64,000 bases of DNA from the NCBI GenBank assembly GCA_020080175.1, contig JAGHQL010000047.1, forward strand, positions 1 to 64,000, read 5' to 3'. A program made the translations under genes and the position numbers. Origin of the DNA: Glutinoglossum americanum (taxonomy: Eukaryota > Ascomycota > Geoglossomycetes > Geoglossales > Geoglossaceae). A model generated the notes under the pieces. The model searched no databases and was not told the origin of the DNA. It saw only the letters and a program-made list of their open reading frames with translations. Below are positions 33,528-44,574 of this stretch, piece after piece. The first letter of the stretch is position 1. Each line of letters begins with the position of its first letter.

Positions 33528-34772
33528 TCATTTTTTAGGACCTCGCGGGCTTGCACCGCTGACAGTTTCAGTTTCCTGACCATATCCACTCACCTCTGCA
33601 TCTCCTCCAGCAGGAATGTCTGCCGCAACCGGCCCTCTCTCTAAATCGGGATTCTTCATCGTCTTCTCATGTTCCAACTCTTCATTACCCACATAGCCTC
33701 CAACACCAACCCCAATACCAAATGCTCGTGATGGGCTTCTGGCACCCCAGGCGTAGCCCGCCCCCCTTTGGATAGGCGAATGATACCACCGGAATGCGAG
33801 CAGCGCAGAGAAAAGGCCTATAAGTGCACCAAACAGAATGTCAAAGCCGTGGTGACGGAAGTCGGAGTAGCGGGTCGAGGAGATATAAGTAGCTGCACCG
33901 ATGGGGATTACAGCAATGATCAGTAGGTATAGAGGCGGCGCTGCGGCCTGGTTGCGAAACGTGGCGGTGGAAACTGGGGGCCGTTCGCTAAAGGCTCGAG
34001 GAGCAAGGTATGGAGTAGTAATGGCAAATTTTGCAGAAAGGAACAGGGTGAGGTAAGTCAAGCCAGCCCACGAAACTATGAGACAGTGAGTCAGCAGCTT
34101 GTTTGTGAGGGTTGACTTTATACACAGGGAACTCACGGGAAGAGTGCCCGCTCGGGAAGCTCCTAAAGCCATCGTTCAACTGGCTCTTATCGTTGCTCCT
34201 ACAAATGGCTGCAGAGACGAGCACAATCCCCTCCTGCACCTTATCCCCAAAACCCCCAACAGAATACTTTGCAATATTCGCCAGATCTGGATTACAACGG
34301 CTAAGAAGGTCAGGCCGAGGCTTGCCAAACATATTCTTAGAGCCATTGGTAAGCAGGAATGCCGCCGCGCAGGAGAGCCCCAGACCCAGCCATCCAGTAT
34401 TCAACTCCCAAATGTTGCGCCGCCACAACCGCAACTTTGACGCCCCACTCTCGGCCGCAGGGCCCGGGATGAAGAAGAGACAGACCGAGAAAATGACCAC
34501 GGCGGGGCCAACAACCGCAGCAAGTAAAAGAGTTACCGTAGAAACTTTCTCTTTGTGGACGAGTGGGAAGCTGATACTAGGATCGACGGGCGAGAAGTGG
34601 TGCTTGTTGGGAGTGATTCTGGAAAAGATCCCGCCTGCTACTACCGTTGCTCTAAGTGATACTAATTAGTCTCATCGCCGGGAAAGGATCCGTCGGTCGA
34701 GACAGGAACTCACATTATAACTACCCAGTCGAAGACATACGAGAGAACAACGCGCTTAGATATCCGACCCAT
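33528..34772 (-). CDS. PAP2-family lipid phosphate phosphatase (Dpp1/Lpp1 type)
   Basis: Exons 34772-34714, 34651-34137 and 34075-33528 join to 373 aa. The three phosphatase motifs are visible: C1 KNMFGKPRP (K-x6-RP), C2 FPSGHSSLSWAG across the second splice, and C3 TRYSDFRHHGFD. In C3 a Thr stands where Ser is usual before the Arg; the catalytic His residues of C2 and C3 are present. About six hydrophobic segments fit an integral membrane protein, for example VTLLLAAVVGPAVVIFSVCL and PLYLLIIAVIPIGAATYI. Such enzymes dephosphorylate phosphatidate, diacylglycerol pyrophosphate or related lipid phosphates on the lumenal face. The 80-residue C-terminal tail is hydrophilic. The substrate is not determinable here. 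Confidence 0.9.
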
Positions 34773-35573
34773 ACCCAGACCAAGATTCCAGATGTGTTTT
34801 ATGCAAGACAAGAAAACAGAATATGGAAGAGTGTTTTCCTGCTACGGAATTTCCACCCTTACAACACGGCGCTAAAAGAGTACAGAGGGAAAAATAACAA
34901 AGACAAAAAATATCACTCAAAAATGTTCTGCTTTCTTTCTTTGCGACCAAAATATCAACAGTCGCAGTCAGCAGTCGTCCAGTACATACAACCCCCAAAA
35001 CAGGGAAAAGAACTTTGCTATATAACACTGCGTCGGAAGCACAGATCACTCGACCTGTTGCCAGATGGGTCTTGCCGGATGCGGTGACAAACCTGCATAA
35101 CGTCATTCGATGGATGCGACCTCGGCCGCCACATCGAGAGACGGGGGGTCGCGTGGTGACGCGGCCTTGCAGAAGCCGAATGGGATGTGAGGTTTATGCG
35201 CGATGATTTGTATGTATGAGATGTACAGTGGGAGCTTATCGGCGGGTTGTTGGTCCAGGTATTAGATATTTTTGTCGTGTACCCTGTAAATAGGGCCAAA
35301 TAGATGTTTGGAGCGGACTGTTCCGTTTCGTCAGGGAGGGATTCTTTCGGGTGATAGGAAGAGAAGGTTAGTTTTTTACTTTATTTTTCCGTTTCTTTCT
35401 CGCTGCACAACTCCGCGCTTACGCGCTGAGGTTCGATTTGTTATATATCGCCACAGCTAGATGTGCCTATTTATGCTCATAATCATGCATTATATATCAT
35501 CCGGCGTTTCGATCAGTCGCGTACAAAAGTATATGTTTTCTACTGAAGCGTATATATATCAATAATCTCTTCT
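34773..35573. other. Intergenic, no recognised gene
   Basis: Promoter of the lipid phosphatase and 3' flank of the aldo-keto reductase. The plus frame 34656-35087 overlaps the phosphatase 5' exon and shows no motif. Confidence 0.5.
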
Positions 35574-36689
35574 TCACTTCTTTCCATCTAGGTCAGCAAA
35601 GAAATTATAATAGAAGCTATCGGACGGATCGTTGAATCTCCTCTTCTTATCGATGGATTCAATCTCTTTCACTTCCTCCGTCGTGAGCTTGAAATCGCCT
35701 TCGAGGTTTAGCCGGATACGCTCTGGTGTTTTAGACTTGGGAATCGCGCCATGACCGCGGGCGATACACCATGCTATGTGAAGGTCAGTGTATATGGTCC
35801 CGTTGCGGATTCGAAACAAGGAATGGAGGGTTTTTACCTAGCACGGTTTGAGCACCGCTCTTGCCGTATTTCTTTCCAATCGCGACCAAGACCGGGTCGT
35901 CCATTAACTTGCCTTCGTTCGAGTCGTAGATCTCGTTCTGGTTTCCGAACGGGCTATACGCAACTACGAGGATTCCTTTGGCCTTGTGGAAATCGAGGAA
36001 GCTCTTCTGTTGAAGCCAGGGGTGGAGCTCCATCTGGTGAGATGCGGGAACGACGGATGTTTCCTCAAGCAGACGTTCAAGTTCAGCACGCGAAAAGTTG
36101 GAAACCCCGATGGCTTTCGTTTTGCCCGTTATGAGGAGTCTTTCCATGGCTTTATATGTCTAACCCAATGGGTTAACCGTTTAAATCCTCGAAATAGATC
36201 AATCGAAGAGACACTACTCACATCGACATAATCAATGTCTATTGTCTTTAATTTCCCCTCGCTGCTCTTCGGGAAGAGGCCTGGGCCAGGCTCAAAGGCA
36301 ACGGGCCAATGCAACAGGCAGAGATCGACATAGCTTAAACCCAGATCCTTTAGAGAAGCATCTAAGGCTGGTTCGACGTCCTCTGGCTTATGACTGTTGT
36401 TCCATAGCTTAGTCGTGACAAAGAGCTCACTACGAGGAATGCCACTCTTTTGGATAGCTCTGCCAACAGCAAGTTCGGTGTGATAACTACCAAAAATACG
36501 TCAACGAAAATCTTTTGGACAAGTCTATAACTAAACGCACACTCTCGCGGTGTCGATGTGGCGGTAACCCGCATTTAAGGCAGCAAGTACCGCAGACTCT
36601 TGAGCCTCAGCATCCTGCCATGTGCCGAATCCAATTGCGGGAACCTCTGCTCCTGTGTTCAGTTTAAATTTGGTGTATTGGATTGCCAT
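35574..36689 (-). CDS. Aldo-keto reductase
   Basis: Exons 36689-36541, 36486-36222, 36159-35838 and 35773-35574 join to 311 aa, the usual length of this family. The TIM-barrel signature residues are in place: [26 protein letters not shown] with the catalytic Asp and Tyr, FVTTKLWN with Lys, CLLHWPVAF with His, then [19 protein letters not shown] and the NADP-binding [10 protein letters not shown]. The reaction is NAD(P)H-dependent reduction of carbonyl compounds to alcohols. Closest functional labels would be fungal glycerol- or xylose-type reductases, but specificity cannot be inferred. In the first intron the donor GTGCGT (AGAGT|GTGCGT) keeps the frame, while the GTGTGC two bases upstream does not. 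Confidence 0.93.
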
Positions 36690-38038
36690 TATGCGTATTT
36701 GCGCGTTTCAGTACTCTGTAGGTGAAACAAATGTCTTGAAGGACGCACAAACATGATCTTTGGAAGATGGATGTGGCAATTTTCACCTCAACATCATAAA
36801 TTTCGATTATTGCGTCATACATCATCGTCCATAGATGATGCACGTATCCGTTACACAACAGTTTTGGCAAATGTGCCTATGCGGTGTAACTACCCACTGT
36901 TTCATCGCTATCGAGAGCCGGTACTGATCAGGATGCTCTAGCTCTTTGCCATCAAGCAGTTTATATACAAGTGCCCCGACTCCTCCCTTTCAGGTAGACA
37001 CCACTCTGTGAAGTGTTCCACCCCGCATTTCTCCCGTATGCTTGAGCGTTTTGCCTATTCCGTTTTCGGTTACTTGGACAAACAAGCAATAAACGGGACT
37101 TTCCAGGAGCAGTGATTTGTCGATCCTGGGAAATTATGGGTGTCGTTTATTGGCTGGCCTTTCCACTACCAAGACCTCTGAGATTTGATGCGTAGAAGTG
37201 TATTTCCCTGAAGAGTTGAGCGTCGAAACGCTGACTGCTTCTAACTTCTAACGAGATAGATAAATTTCTCGTCTTAGCCAATACTGAAAAGCACCACATC
37301 GTAACGCATTATGAGGCTCACGTCACAATTAGTTTTCGCGCTCAAGCTCGGCTCTTCATAGGAACATATTCCCTAACGTACCCCCTTTTCCGCCCCTTGC
37401 ATATAGCTAAGCCCTCCGCAATCGCTGAGCTTCCATCGCCGCAGTAAGCAGTGATTGACGCGTTTACGATGGCTGTCAAGGTACTCTATAATAAACCAAC
37501 AACAATCCGGTCACCAGCTGGTCTGGGTATCTCTACGAATCCTTTGCCTTGTAACAAGATTTCCAGCGCAGGGGTAGCAGCTTATGGAGTGACGAATCCT
37601 GTACGATGCATGATTCCTGTGCCGCAAACAGGATTCTTTTAGCTTCCGAGTATCCGTAAGACGACCAAAGCGGGCAAGCCTGACGGCGACCCAATTCGTG
37701 GTACGACTATGTGTAGTGTGGTCAGAGTTTCAAATTCCGCGGCACAATGCAGCCAGCAGTGGATTAATTTCGCAGCATTGGTCTAGCCGTTTCCTTGGGG
37801 CAAAGTTGGTTGGTCCGACCAGGAGTGGAGTTTGCCGAAGAGCTGTTGGATAGGGGGGGCCGTGCAGCGCGACATTTCAGCTTATGGGGGCTGAGGCTAT
37901 AAAGACAGATCCTCTCGCTGTTTTGTTACTAATTGCATTCCCGTCATCTCAACTTTACTTTCCTACTTATTCAACGTCGTAATACCGTCCAAATTACCGT
38001 CGTTAAGCAGTTTTCTATTTGCTACGCTCTCTCGCAAG
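36690..38038. other. 1.35-kb divergent intergenic region, no recognised gene
   Basis: Contains the promoters of the aldo-keto reductase and the GPI-type protein. The plus frame at 37451-37642 has no recognisable motif. A CT-rich leader with ATCTCAACTTTACTTTCCTAC precedes the 38039 ATG. Confidence 0.5.
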
Positions 38039-38692
38039 ATGCAATTCAAGATTCTCGCTGTTGCTCTTCTGAGCTCTACCGTCTTGGCTGACACGTATGC
38101 TCTTCGACGCGAGATTAACTCGAGATCTAGCTGACTTGTTCTCAATAGAACCGCAGCCCCAGCCCCAACAGCTCCACCACCTTCACCCGAATTCGAAGCC
38201 GCAGTTTCTGCCCTCATTGCTTCTTACATTCCGTCTAGCATCTTGATTCCTCTTGGCGCCGCTGTCCAGAGCGCCGCCGCCGCTGCTGGTGTCACCGGCG
38301 CCCTTCCTGATATAATCGAGTCGGCCCTCGGTGCGCCTGCACCTCCAACATGGCTCACTGCCATCCCGACCGAATACCAGAGTAATATCGCCGCCCTTGA
38401 ATCCGCTATTGAATCGCTCAAGGAAGGCGTCACTGCGACTGCTGCCCCCAGCAGTGGGATCACAAGTCCTGCTTCAGGAAATGGAACCACCCTCGTAAGT
38501 TGACTTGCGATGTTCTCTACTTAGCTAATGTCTTGAAAGCATACGACTAAGGGGGGTCCCACACCAACGGCGACCGGCACCGCCAGTGCCGCCGCCTCCT
38601 CGTCATCTTCTAGCGCCGCCGCTATGCCTGCTGTCATTGTTCCGGGTGCTGCCGGTATCCTTGGACTTCTTGGTTTTGCCTTTGCCTTGTAA
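38039..38692 (+). CDS. Small secreted GPI-anchor-type protein, Ala/Ser-rich
   Basis: Exons 38039-38094, 38149-38494 and 38540-38692 give 184 aa. It begins with a classic signal peptide (MQFKILAVALLSSTVLADT). The mature part is Ala/Pro-rich with a hydrophobic helical block (YIPSSILIPLGAAVQSAAAA) and one central Trp (PPTWLTAIPTEYQSNIAAL). The last 40 residues are a Ser/Ala run with small residues suited to a GPI omega site, followed by the hydrophobic tail PGAAGILGLLGFAFAL ending at the stop. This is the layout of fungal GPI-anchored cell-wall or membrane proteins. I recognise no catalytic domain. A role at the hyphal surface is inference from architecture. Confidence 0.8.
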
Positions 38693-39831
38693 ATGTGTTG
38701 CACGATGGTTCGGGGTATGCTGGTTCTTTAATGCCAGGCACATCAATTCCCACCTGGGGATATTCCCCCTGGAGAGTCGCAAGGAGCTGAAGTTGGTTTT
38801 TGAAATTCAGGAGGCTGAAGCAATTACTCTTTTTAATGTGATGGAGATATGGCGGGCTTCGCTGGTTTCTACTCGCTTACCGCTGTATTTAAAATGAATA
38901 CCCTTGGACCCATGAAAACTTAATTCAGACAATACATATCATTCTTGGCAAGGTGGCTGTTACTGTACCAAGGACTCGTCCTAGCATAGAATAGGGTCGA
39001 TAGAGAACCACTACAGGGAGCAATAGTTTGGTCGTTAGTCCCATAGTTGCTTAGACTTCCCAGTCTTAACCTCATCCCAAATCTCAAGATTCAAACAAAT
39101 TATAATGAAGTGATTTTTCCTTTGGCCCTCTTTCTCCTACTTGACGAAACCTATCCCTTTTAGTATAGAAAGAAACATTTAGGGCACAACCGGATTGTCC
39201 TAGTGTGGAGGATCTAACGCTTTAACGGTCGATCTTTTATCCTGAACGCCTTCTATCTAGGAAGAGCCTACTTGCACTATCCCACTAGATTTATTTACTT
39301 ATGACTCTGCCCATCAAAGACCGATTGTCCCAGTGTGACACTTGGCATAGTCAGTCCCTCGTTCTGTATGGCTTCTGTTCAGGGTGAGGGTTTAGGGCAA
39401 TAGATCTATTTCTTTATTCTCTTTTACAGTTGATTGTTCGTTATGCTGCTCAGGTCAATTGCGCAGCAGGGTCTTCTACAAGCTGTCATATTTCTTTGCC
39501 TTTTTAGCAAAGGCATTTTACGACGCTAGGTGGGCTGATGGTAATACCTTTGTCTCCATCTGTTTTATACGAAATCACATCTCTTCTTACTTGCCCTGTC
39601 AAACATGGAGCCGTACAGATTCTGTCCTATTGATAAGCTGTGCACCGTGTGTTCCGAGCTATATAATGCCAGCAGAAGACCAGGCTATTCACTATACATC
39701 AAACCATTCTACAACAGATTCACTACTTACCAACAAATATCTCCAGAAACCTATTAAGTCACTCGAACCTGCCTTCGTGAGCTCTAGCTCATATTAGGCC
39801 CCCTGCCCAAAGAAGAGATTTCTGAGAATTT
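38693..39831. other. AT-rich gene-poor interval upstream of the amidoligase-like gene
   Basis: No convincing gene. A degenerate direct repeat of about 130 bp is visible: GATTGTCCTAGTGTG at about 39194 and GATTGTCCCAGTGTG at about 39324, each followed by GCYTTCT and later TAGATYTATTT. The 112-codon frame 39459-39797 has no motif. Confidence 0.5.
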
Positions 39832-42111
39832 ATGGGGGGGGTTGACTTGATTTTTACTCTCACCTACTCTATCCTTCTTATATCACCTTTCCCATCGGGG
39901 GCACCTAGGCATACCGATCCTATCTACGAGGTCTTTACCTCCCTAATATTTTCATTCACCGCCTACACCTTTACTCACGAGGAATTCATCCATGGGGAAT
40001 CGGGTGACTCCATAGCTTGTGAAATTCGCACGCTCATTCTCTCCGTCCTCACGACTATTGGGTTGGCTATCGACCTCGACACTGGTGTTATTGCTACGAT
40101 ACTAGGTTGCTACTTCTTGTGGGGAAAGGAGGTTAACGCAATTGTCTGGATCCTATACGGCTTGTTAGTAAAGTTCTTGCTTTGTGATCTTCCAGTATTT
40201 TACTTTGCTTGGTTTATCACTCTAACTACTAGTATTATCTATACACTCTCTTATCTCCTAACCCTGCTTAGGAGATATCGTGTTTCGTGTCTAGTGACCC
40301 GGCCACGGCAGGGGAGGAGGGGTGCCCTTGATCTCACAGTTGCGGGCATTTACCCCCTCGGTGACTCGAAGGCTCGCAGGCATACTAATCGGACTAGTAG
40401 GGCCTCTGCAAAATTGGATAGAGCCTCAGCTAGTCCAACCCCAAACACAAAGAGAAGTTTTAAGCGTTCCGCTGCCCCATCCCCCGACTCGGAACGTGGA
40501 GCTGGGTCCTCAGCTGTAGCGTACACCGAACAAGCCAGGAGAGCTGAACTTCCTAGTTCCTCATCTTCTCACTCGGGCAGGTTAGGCCAGGGTGCGACTA
40601 GCTCACCCCGAAGTATGTCCGGCCCCTTCCCTTCACCTCCCAGTTCGCTACTGGCTAGTCCCTGGGAATCGGAAGATGAAGACGCAGCCCGACCATTCCG
40701 TCTCACCTTCGGCGTTGAGTTGGAGTTCATCCTCCAGTACGCCAACGACGAGATCCAGACATGGATTAAGGAAAGTAGCAGGGAGTTCAACGACGACCAA
40801 ACTGACACTTTCCTTCACTGCCAAATCGCGGACGCTCTCAATGCCGCTGGTGTTACAACGTATGACCCGCAGAGCAATCGCCCCAAGGCGTTCCACCTCT
40901 GGGCGCTAACAAACGATGACAGTGTCGGCATGGGCACCCCCATGATCGGTGACCAAAACTGCTACAAGGGCGTCGAACTAAAATCTCCGATCTATGATGC
41001 CAACGAATCCAACGTGAAGGAAACCATCCACAAGGCCATTAAAACACTACACAAAAACTTCGAAGTTTTTGTTAACAACACCTGCGGACTTCATGTACAC
41101 GTCGGCAACCGGCAGGATGGGTTCACGCTCAAGACCCTCAAGAAGCTAGCCACATTGCTCCTGGTCTTTGAGCCTCAGCTCAACTCCCTACATCCCTGGA
41201 GGCGTGTAACCAATCGGTGGTGTGAAGCCCCAAGAATGAATGAAACATTCTTTGAAATGACCTCCCGGGAAAAAGCTGAGTACATCGACAAGGTCAAATC
41301 CATGCGAGAACTCATCGGCGCAATGAGCGGAACCTTGGGCAATCGCAGTGTGGCTTATAACTTCATATCCTTGATCACCATGTCGACCATCGAATTCCGT
41401 ATCCACTCTGGCTCACTCGACGCTGACGAGGTTACCAACTGGGTCTATTTTGTTACCGGTCTAGTAAACTACGCGGAGGTCGTAGATGATGTCGACATTT
41501 ACAAGATGTGGGAACCCAGTTCGTATACGATCCTTGATGTTATGAGGATGATCGGTAGGCCTCGCCTGATCGACTACTATAAGGACAGGTTGTATGACCA
41601 TACTAACCCCCCCGTCCCCGAAGGCCCCATATCCGTAAAACATTCTTCTTTCACCATTGAGGATCTCGAAGCGTTCAACCGGCGTCAGGGTCGTAGGGAT
41701 CATTGCTGGGCTGCGGGCCCGAAGGTACCTTCGACCCCCCCGAGTGAGGACTTGATGTCCCTCGAAGCCGGTAGCCAAGACGGCATCTCAACAGGAGCAT
41801 CTAGGTCCCCCGCCCTATCGATATTAAGCGCGGGAAGCGACTCAGGGCAGGAGCACGACAATGAAGAGAAATCCGAAGCTAGATCGAGTGTCTCCGTGTC
41901 AAGTTCAATGGAACCCATGGAATCGGATGTCTTGAAGGCCGTCCGACGAAACCTCCCAGCAAGAGAATTCCTCGAGCGCAGGTACACCTATGCTGACATT
42001 GATTCCTGGGTTGCTGGAGTATCGAGTACGTCAACCTCGAGACATCACCGTAGGGAGGTGAGCGAGCGGCCCGTGCTGGCGATGCGCGTGGATCTAGGAC
42101 CGTCTAGCTAA
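39832..42111 (+). CDS. Amidoligase-like protein with N-terminal membrane domain
   Basis: One uninterrupted frame of 759 aa. Residues about 65-150 contain several hydrophobic segments (LILSVLTTIGLAIDL, IVWILYGLLVKFLLC, FAWFITLTTSIIYTLSYLLT), predicting an integral membrane part. Residues 160-285 are Ser/Arg/Pro-rich. From about 287 the protein resembles the Amidoligase_2 family (glutamine-synthetase-like COOH-NH2 ligases): RLTFGVELEFIL, then GLHVHVGNRQDG near 418, GNRSVAYNFISL and TIEFRIHSGSLDADEVTNW near 518. The Glu of GVELEF, the His of GLHVHVG and the Glu/Arg of IEFRIH fit the metal/ATP-binding residues of that fold. The last 130 residues are Ser-rich. Family members are predicted to form amide bonds on peptides or metabolites. 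The ATG abuts a run of eight G, so the exact start is uncertain. The flanks are repeat-rich, unlike neighbouring housekeeping loci. Confidence 0.75.
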   Translation: MGGVDLIFTLTYSILLISPFPSGAPRHTDPIYEVFTSLIFSFTAYTFTHEEFIHGESGDSIACEIRTLILSVLTTIGLAIDLDTGVIATILGCYFLWGKEVNAIVWILYGLLVKFLLCDLPVFYFAWFITLTTSIIYTLSYLLTLLRRYRVSCLVTRPRQGRRGALDLTVAGIYPLGDSKARRHTNRTSRASAKLDRASASPTPNTKRSFKRSAAPSPDSERGAGSSAVAYTEQARRAELPSSSSSHSGRLGQGATSSPRSMSGPFPSPPSSLLASPWESEDEDAARPFRLTFGVELEFILQYANDEIQTWIKESSREFNDDQTDTFLHCQIADALNAAGVTTYDPQSNRPKAFHLWALTNDDSVGMGTPMIGDQNCYKGVELKSPIYDANESNVKETIHKAIKTLHKNFEVFVNNTCGLHVHVGNRQDGFTLKTLKKLATLLLVFEPQLNSLHPWRRVTNRWCEAPRMNETFFEMTSREKAEYIDKVKSMRELIGAMSGTLGNRSVAYNFISLITMSTIEFRIHSGSLDADEVTNWVYFVTGLVNYAEVVDDVDIYKMWEPSSYTILDVMRMIGRPRLIDYYKDRLYDHTNPPVPEGPISVKHSSFTIEDLEAFNRRQGRRDHCWAAGPKVPSTPPSEDLMSLEAGSQDGISTGASRSPALSILSAGSDSGQEHDNEEKSEARSSVSVSSSMEPMESDVLKAVRRNLPAREFLERRYTYADIDSWVAGVSSTSTSRHHRREVSERPVLAMRVDLGPSS

Positions 42112-43046
42112 GTTGTTGTTACTATTGATTTACCCGAAATCTAGTATCATTTGCTTACCAGTTTCCTGTTTATAGAGAAAATTTTTAATCTTTTTTTGAG
42201 CATCGGTCCTTCCCAAACCCACGATACTGCTGACAGTAGCCTAGGTTGAGGTTTGAATCTATAATAGATCGGTAAGAGACTATGAATGCTTTTACAGGTT
42301 AAGGCCTCTGCTAACCTGTGACTTAGGATAAATATTAAGAAGTAAAGGATTATAGATACTTAAGTAATGGTAATTTAAGATTGGAGCGAGTTAGAAAGTT
42401 CTTTCGAGTTCTTTCCCTCCCCTGCTAAAGAAAGGATGCATTAGTTCCACGGGCTCTCCGCTAACACTGACTTGGGCCGGTGTTCAAACTTATATAGCCA
42501 GACAAGAGTGTTGGGGTTGCTAAGTATGTCGGTGCGTTCCGTGCCGCCCGAAGTAGCTTGCGTCAGTACTAGAAACGTATACATCAGACGGATATGGCTA
42601 CATTGTTACTAAAATATATAACTTGTACATACACTCATCCATACTCAATAACTATAGACCAGTGAGCATTCTAGCCAATGCTAACGTTTAGGGGGGTCAG
42701 ACCCCCCCCCCAACTTGGCGGTCCTCCAAGTACATAAATACGATATACATACATACATCAGGTTTCCTCGTCTGTTTAGGGATTTCATTTATGTGACAAG
42801 TGCCCTTATTCTTTATTTATTTCATGCACCAATGTTTACGGGAGAAAATAAAATTTCAGGAGTTATGTATTTGGTGTAGAAATACATTGAGCGTTGGATC
42901 TCCATACTGGTAATGACCAGATCATGAGCTAGAAATACAAGGGGTCGCAAACACGACCCCGGGGCCCACAAGTGGGTAGCAATGACGGGCGAGTTGAGAT
43001 AAGATATTTCAATTTCTCCCCTTCCCCTCCCTCCTAGCAGCTAGAA
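42112..43046. other. AT-rich interval downstream of the amidoligase-like gene
   Basis: No coding frame of note. Contains short simple repeats such as ATACATACATACATCA near 42748 and C/G runs near 42691-42712. It has the look of decayed repeat DNA but no element could be named. Confidence 0.45.
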
Positions 43047-44400
43047 TCAACGCCTCTGCCTCGCCTGGTCGAAGCCCTCCTGGACGGTTCTGGCGATTTC
43101 GTTCCGTTTCTTGTCGGCTTCTTCTGCGACTTCGCGGGTGCTCCATTCCGCATCGCTTTCCCCGATTTTTCTCGGCGTTGGTTCGTCTACAGACTGTCCT
43201 TGATCTGTGGCCTCCAGTCGTAACGCTTTAGCAGCCATAGTCTTAGCCTGGCTCTCACTGACCTTCCCATATACGGCCATGGCGCTGGCAATCATGCCTC
43301 CAATATCTCCCACGTTCCCTGGTACCACGACGGCCGTGCCTTCTTTGGCTAGCCTTCCAAAAGCATCAACATATTTCTCTGCAACACTTAGACTGACTGC
43401 CCCCCGTGCTGACTCCTTGCCATCTGCGATCACTTTGGCGACTGCACCGATCCCCGCTGCAGTTGCCTTGGCCTTCAGGAGGATAGCTTCAGCCTCTCCA
43501 CTCGCCATGTTGATCTGCTCAGCCTGCATGGCTTCGGAGGCTAGAATCACGCTTTGCTTCCTCCCCTCAGCGATATTGATCGCGCTCTGTCTCTGTCCCT
43601 CAGATTCCAGAATCTCAGCGCGCTTACTCCGTTCGGCCGTGACTTGCCGATGCATAGCAGCTACTACGCCCTCCGGAGCATGGATATCTCTGATTTCATA
43701 GCGCAGACACACGACACCCCAGTCTTGGGCGGCTTCATTAATGGCCTGTGTGATATTGGTGTTGAGAGCCGCGCGCTCCTTGAGGACGTGATCAAGTGTC
43801 AACTGGCCAATCTCAGAGCGCATGGTTGTTTGTGCTAGCTGGGATATGGCATATTCTGCATCCTCGACTCCATAGCTTCAGAGAGTTAGACTGAGTTTGC
43901 AGAAAGAACACTGCGGTAGGTGATTACCTAGCCTTATAAGCATCAAAAATTCTCGTGTAGAGAACTCCATCGAGCTCTAATGTAACATTGTCCGCAGTAA
44001 TGGCACTCTGACTCGGTATCTCCATTGCCGCTTCCTTCAAACTCTTGACATATGCTATCCGGTCCAGAAAAGGGATCAGAATAGCTAGACCAGGTTCCAA
44101 TATGCGATTGAACTTTCCCATCCGTTCGACAATCCATGCTGTCTGTTGAGGGACGAAGCGGATGACAGTGTTAGCTGGTAGGGAGGGTCGTTGGAAGTAG
44201 GACGATGGTGAGGCTGAAGGTGAAGGAGGTCCGAGAAGGCTTGTTTGTGCGCCCCATTGCGAATTACCAGAAATATGTCGCTTGGAAGGAGATGCAAGAA
44301 TTCTGGCAGAGTATAGAGGAATGCTAGATGATGAAAGGGCTGTAGGATTTCGAGCAAGCCGTAAAGCTACTCGCCCTAGAGGTATAAGTGAAGGACCCAT
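43047..44400 (-). CDS. Stomatin-like protein 2 (mitochondrial SPFH/Band 7)
   Basis: Exon 44400-43928 and exon 43875-43047 join at YKASYGVEDAEYA to give 433 aa. I start at MGPSLIPLGRVALRLARN because it begins a typical mitochondrial presequence; an in-frame ATG at 44442 would add 14 residues without that character. The SPFH domain is clear: IRFVPQQTAWIVERMGKFNR, LDRIAYVKSLKEAAMEIPSQ, and DGVLYTRIFDAYKA. It continues with the Ala-rich coiled-coil EGRKQSVILASEAMQAEQIN and the SLP2-type C-terminal helix region. SLP2 proteins form inner-membrane ring assemblies that organise cardiolipin-rich domains and stabilise respiratory complexes and prohibitins. It is head to head with a WBP4-like gene, with 174 bp between the starts. 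Confidence 0.92.
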
Positions 44401-44574
44401 CGTAACGCTTTCCTCGTCGTGGCTCCCGAGACAAGTAGACAATGGATACTGTCGTTTTGCAATGCAGCACTGTCAAGGGAAAATATGACATATGAAGCAT
44501 CACGTGATCAAAAGCAAAACCAGAATATCCAGGCGAACCACCAGGACAAAGCGTGCCTTAAGGCCCAATTAGAA
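44401..44574. promoter_or_regulatory. Divergent promoter, SLP2 / WBP4-like, with ATCACGTGAT palindrome
   Basis: 174 bp between start codons. A 10-bp perfect palindrome ATCACGTGAT is at 44499-44508, about 70 bp upstream of the WBP4-like ATG. The core matches bHLH E-boxes of the Cbf1 or SREBP type. Confidence 0.5.

Noticed and set aside
39459-39797. 112-codon plus frame before the amidoligase-like gene
   Set aside because: No similarity, and no splice found that would add it sensibly to the main frame.
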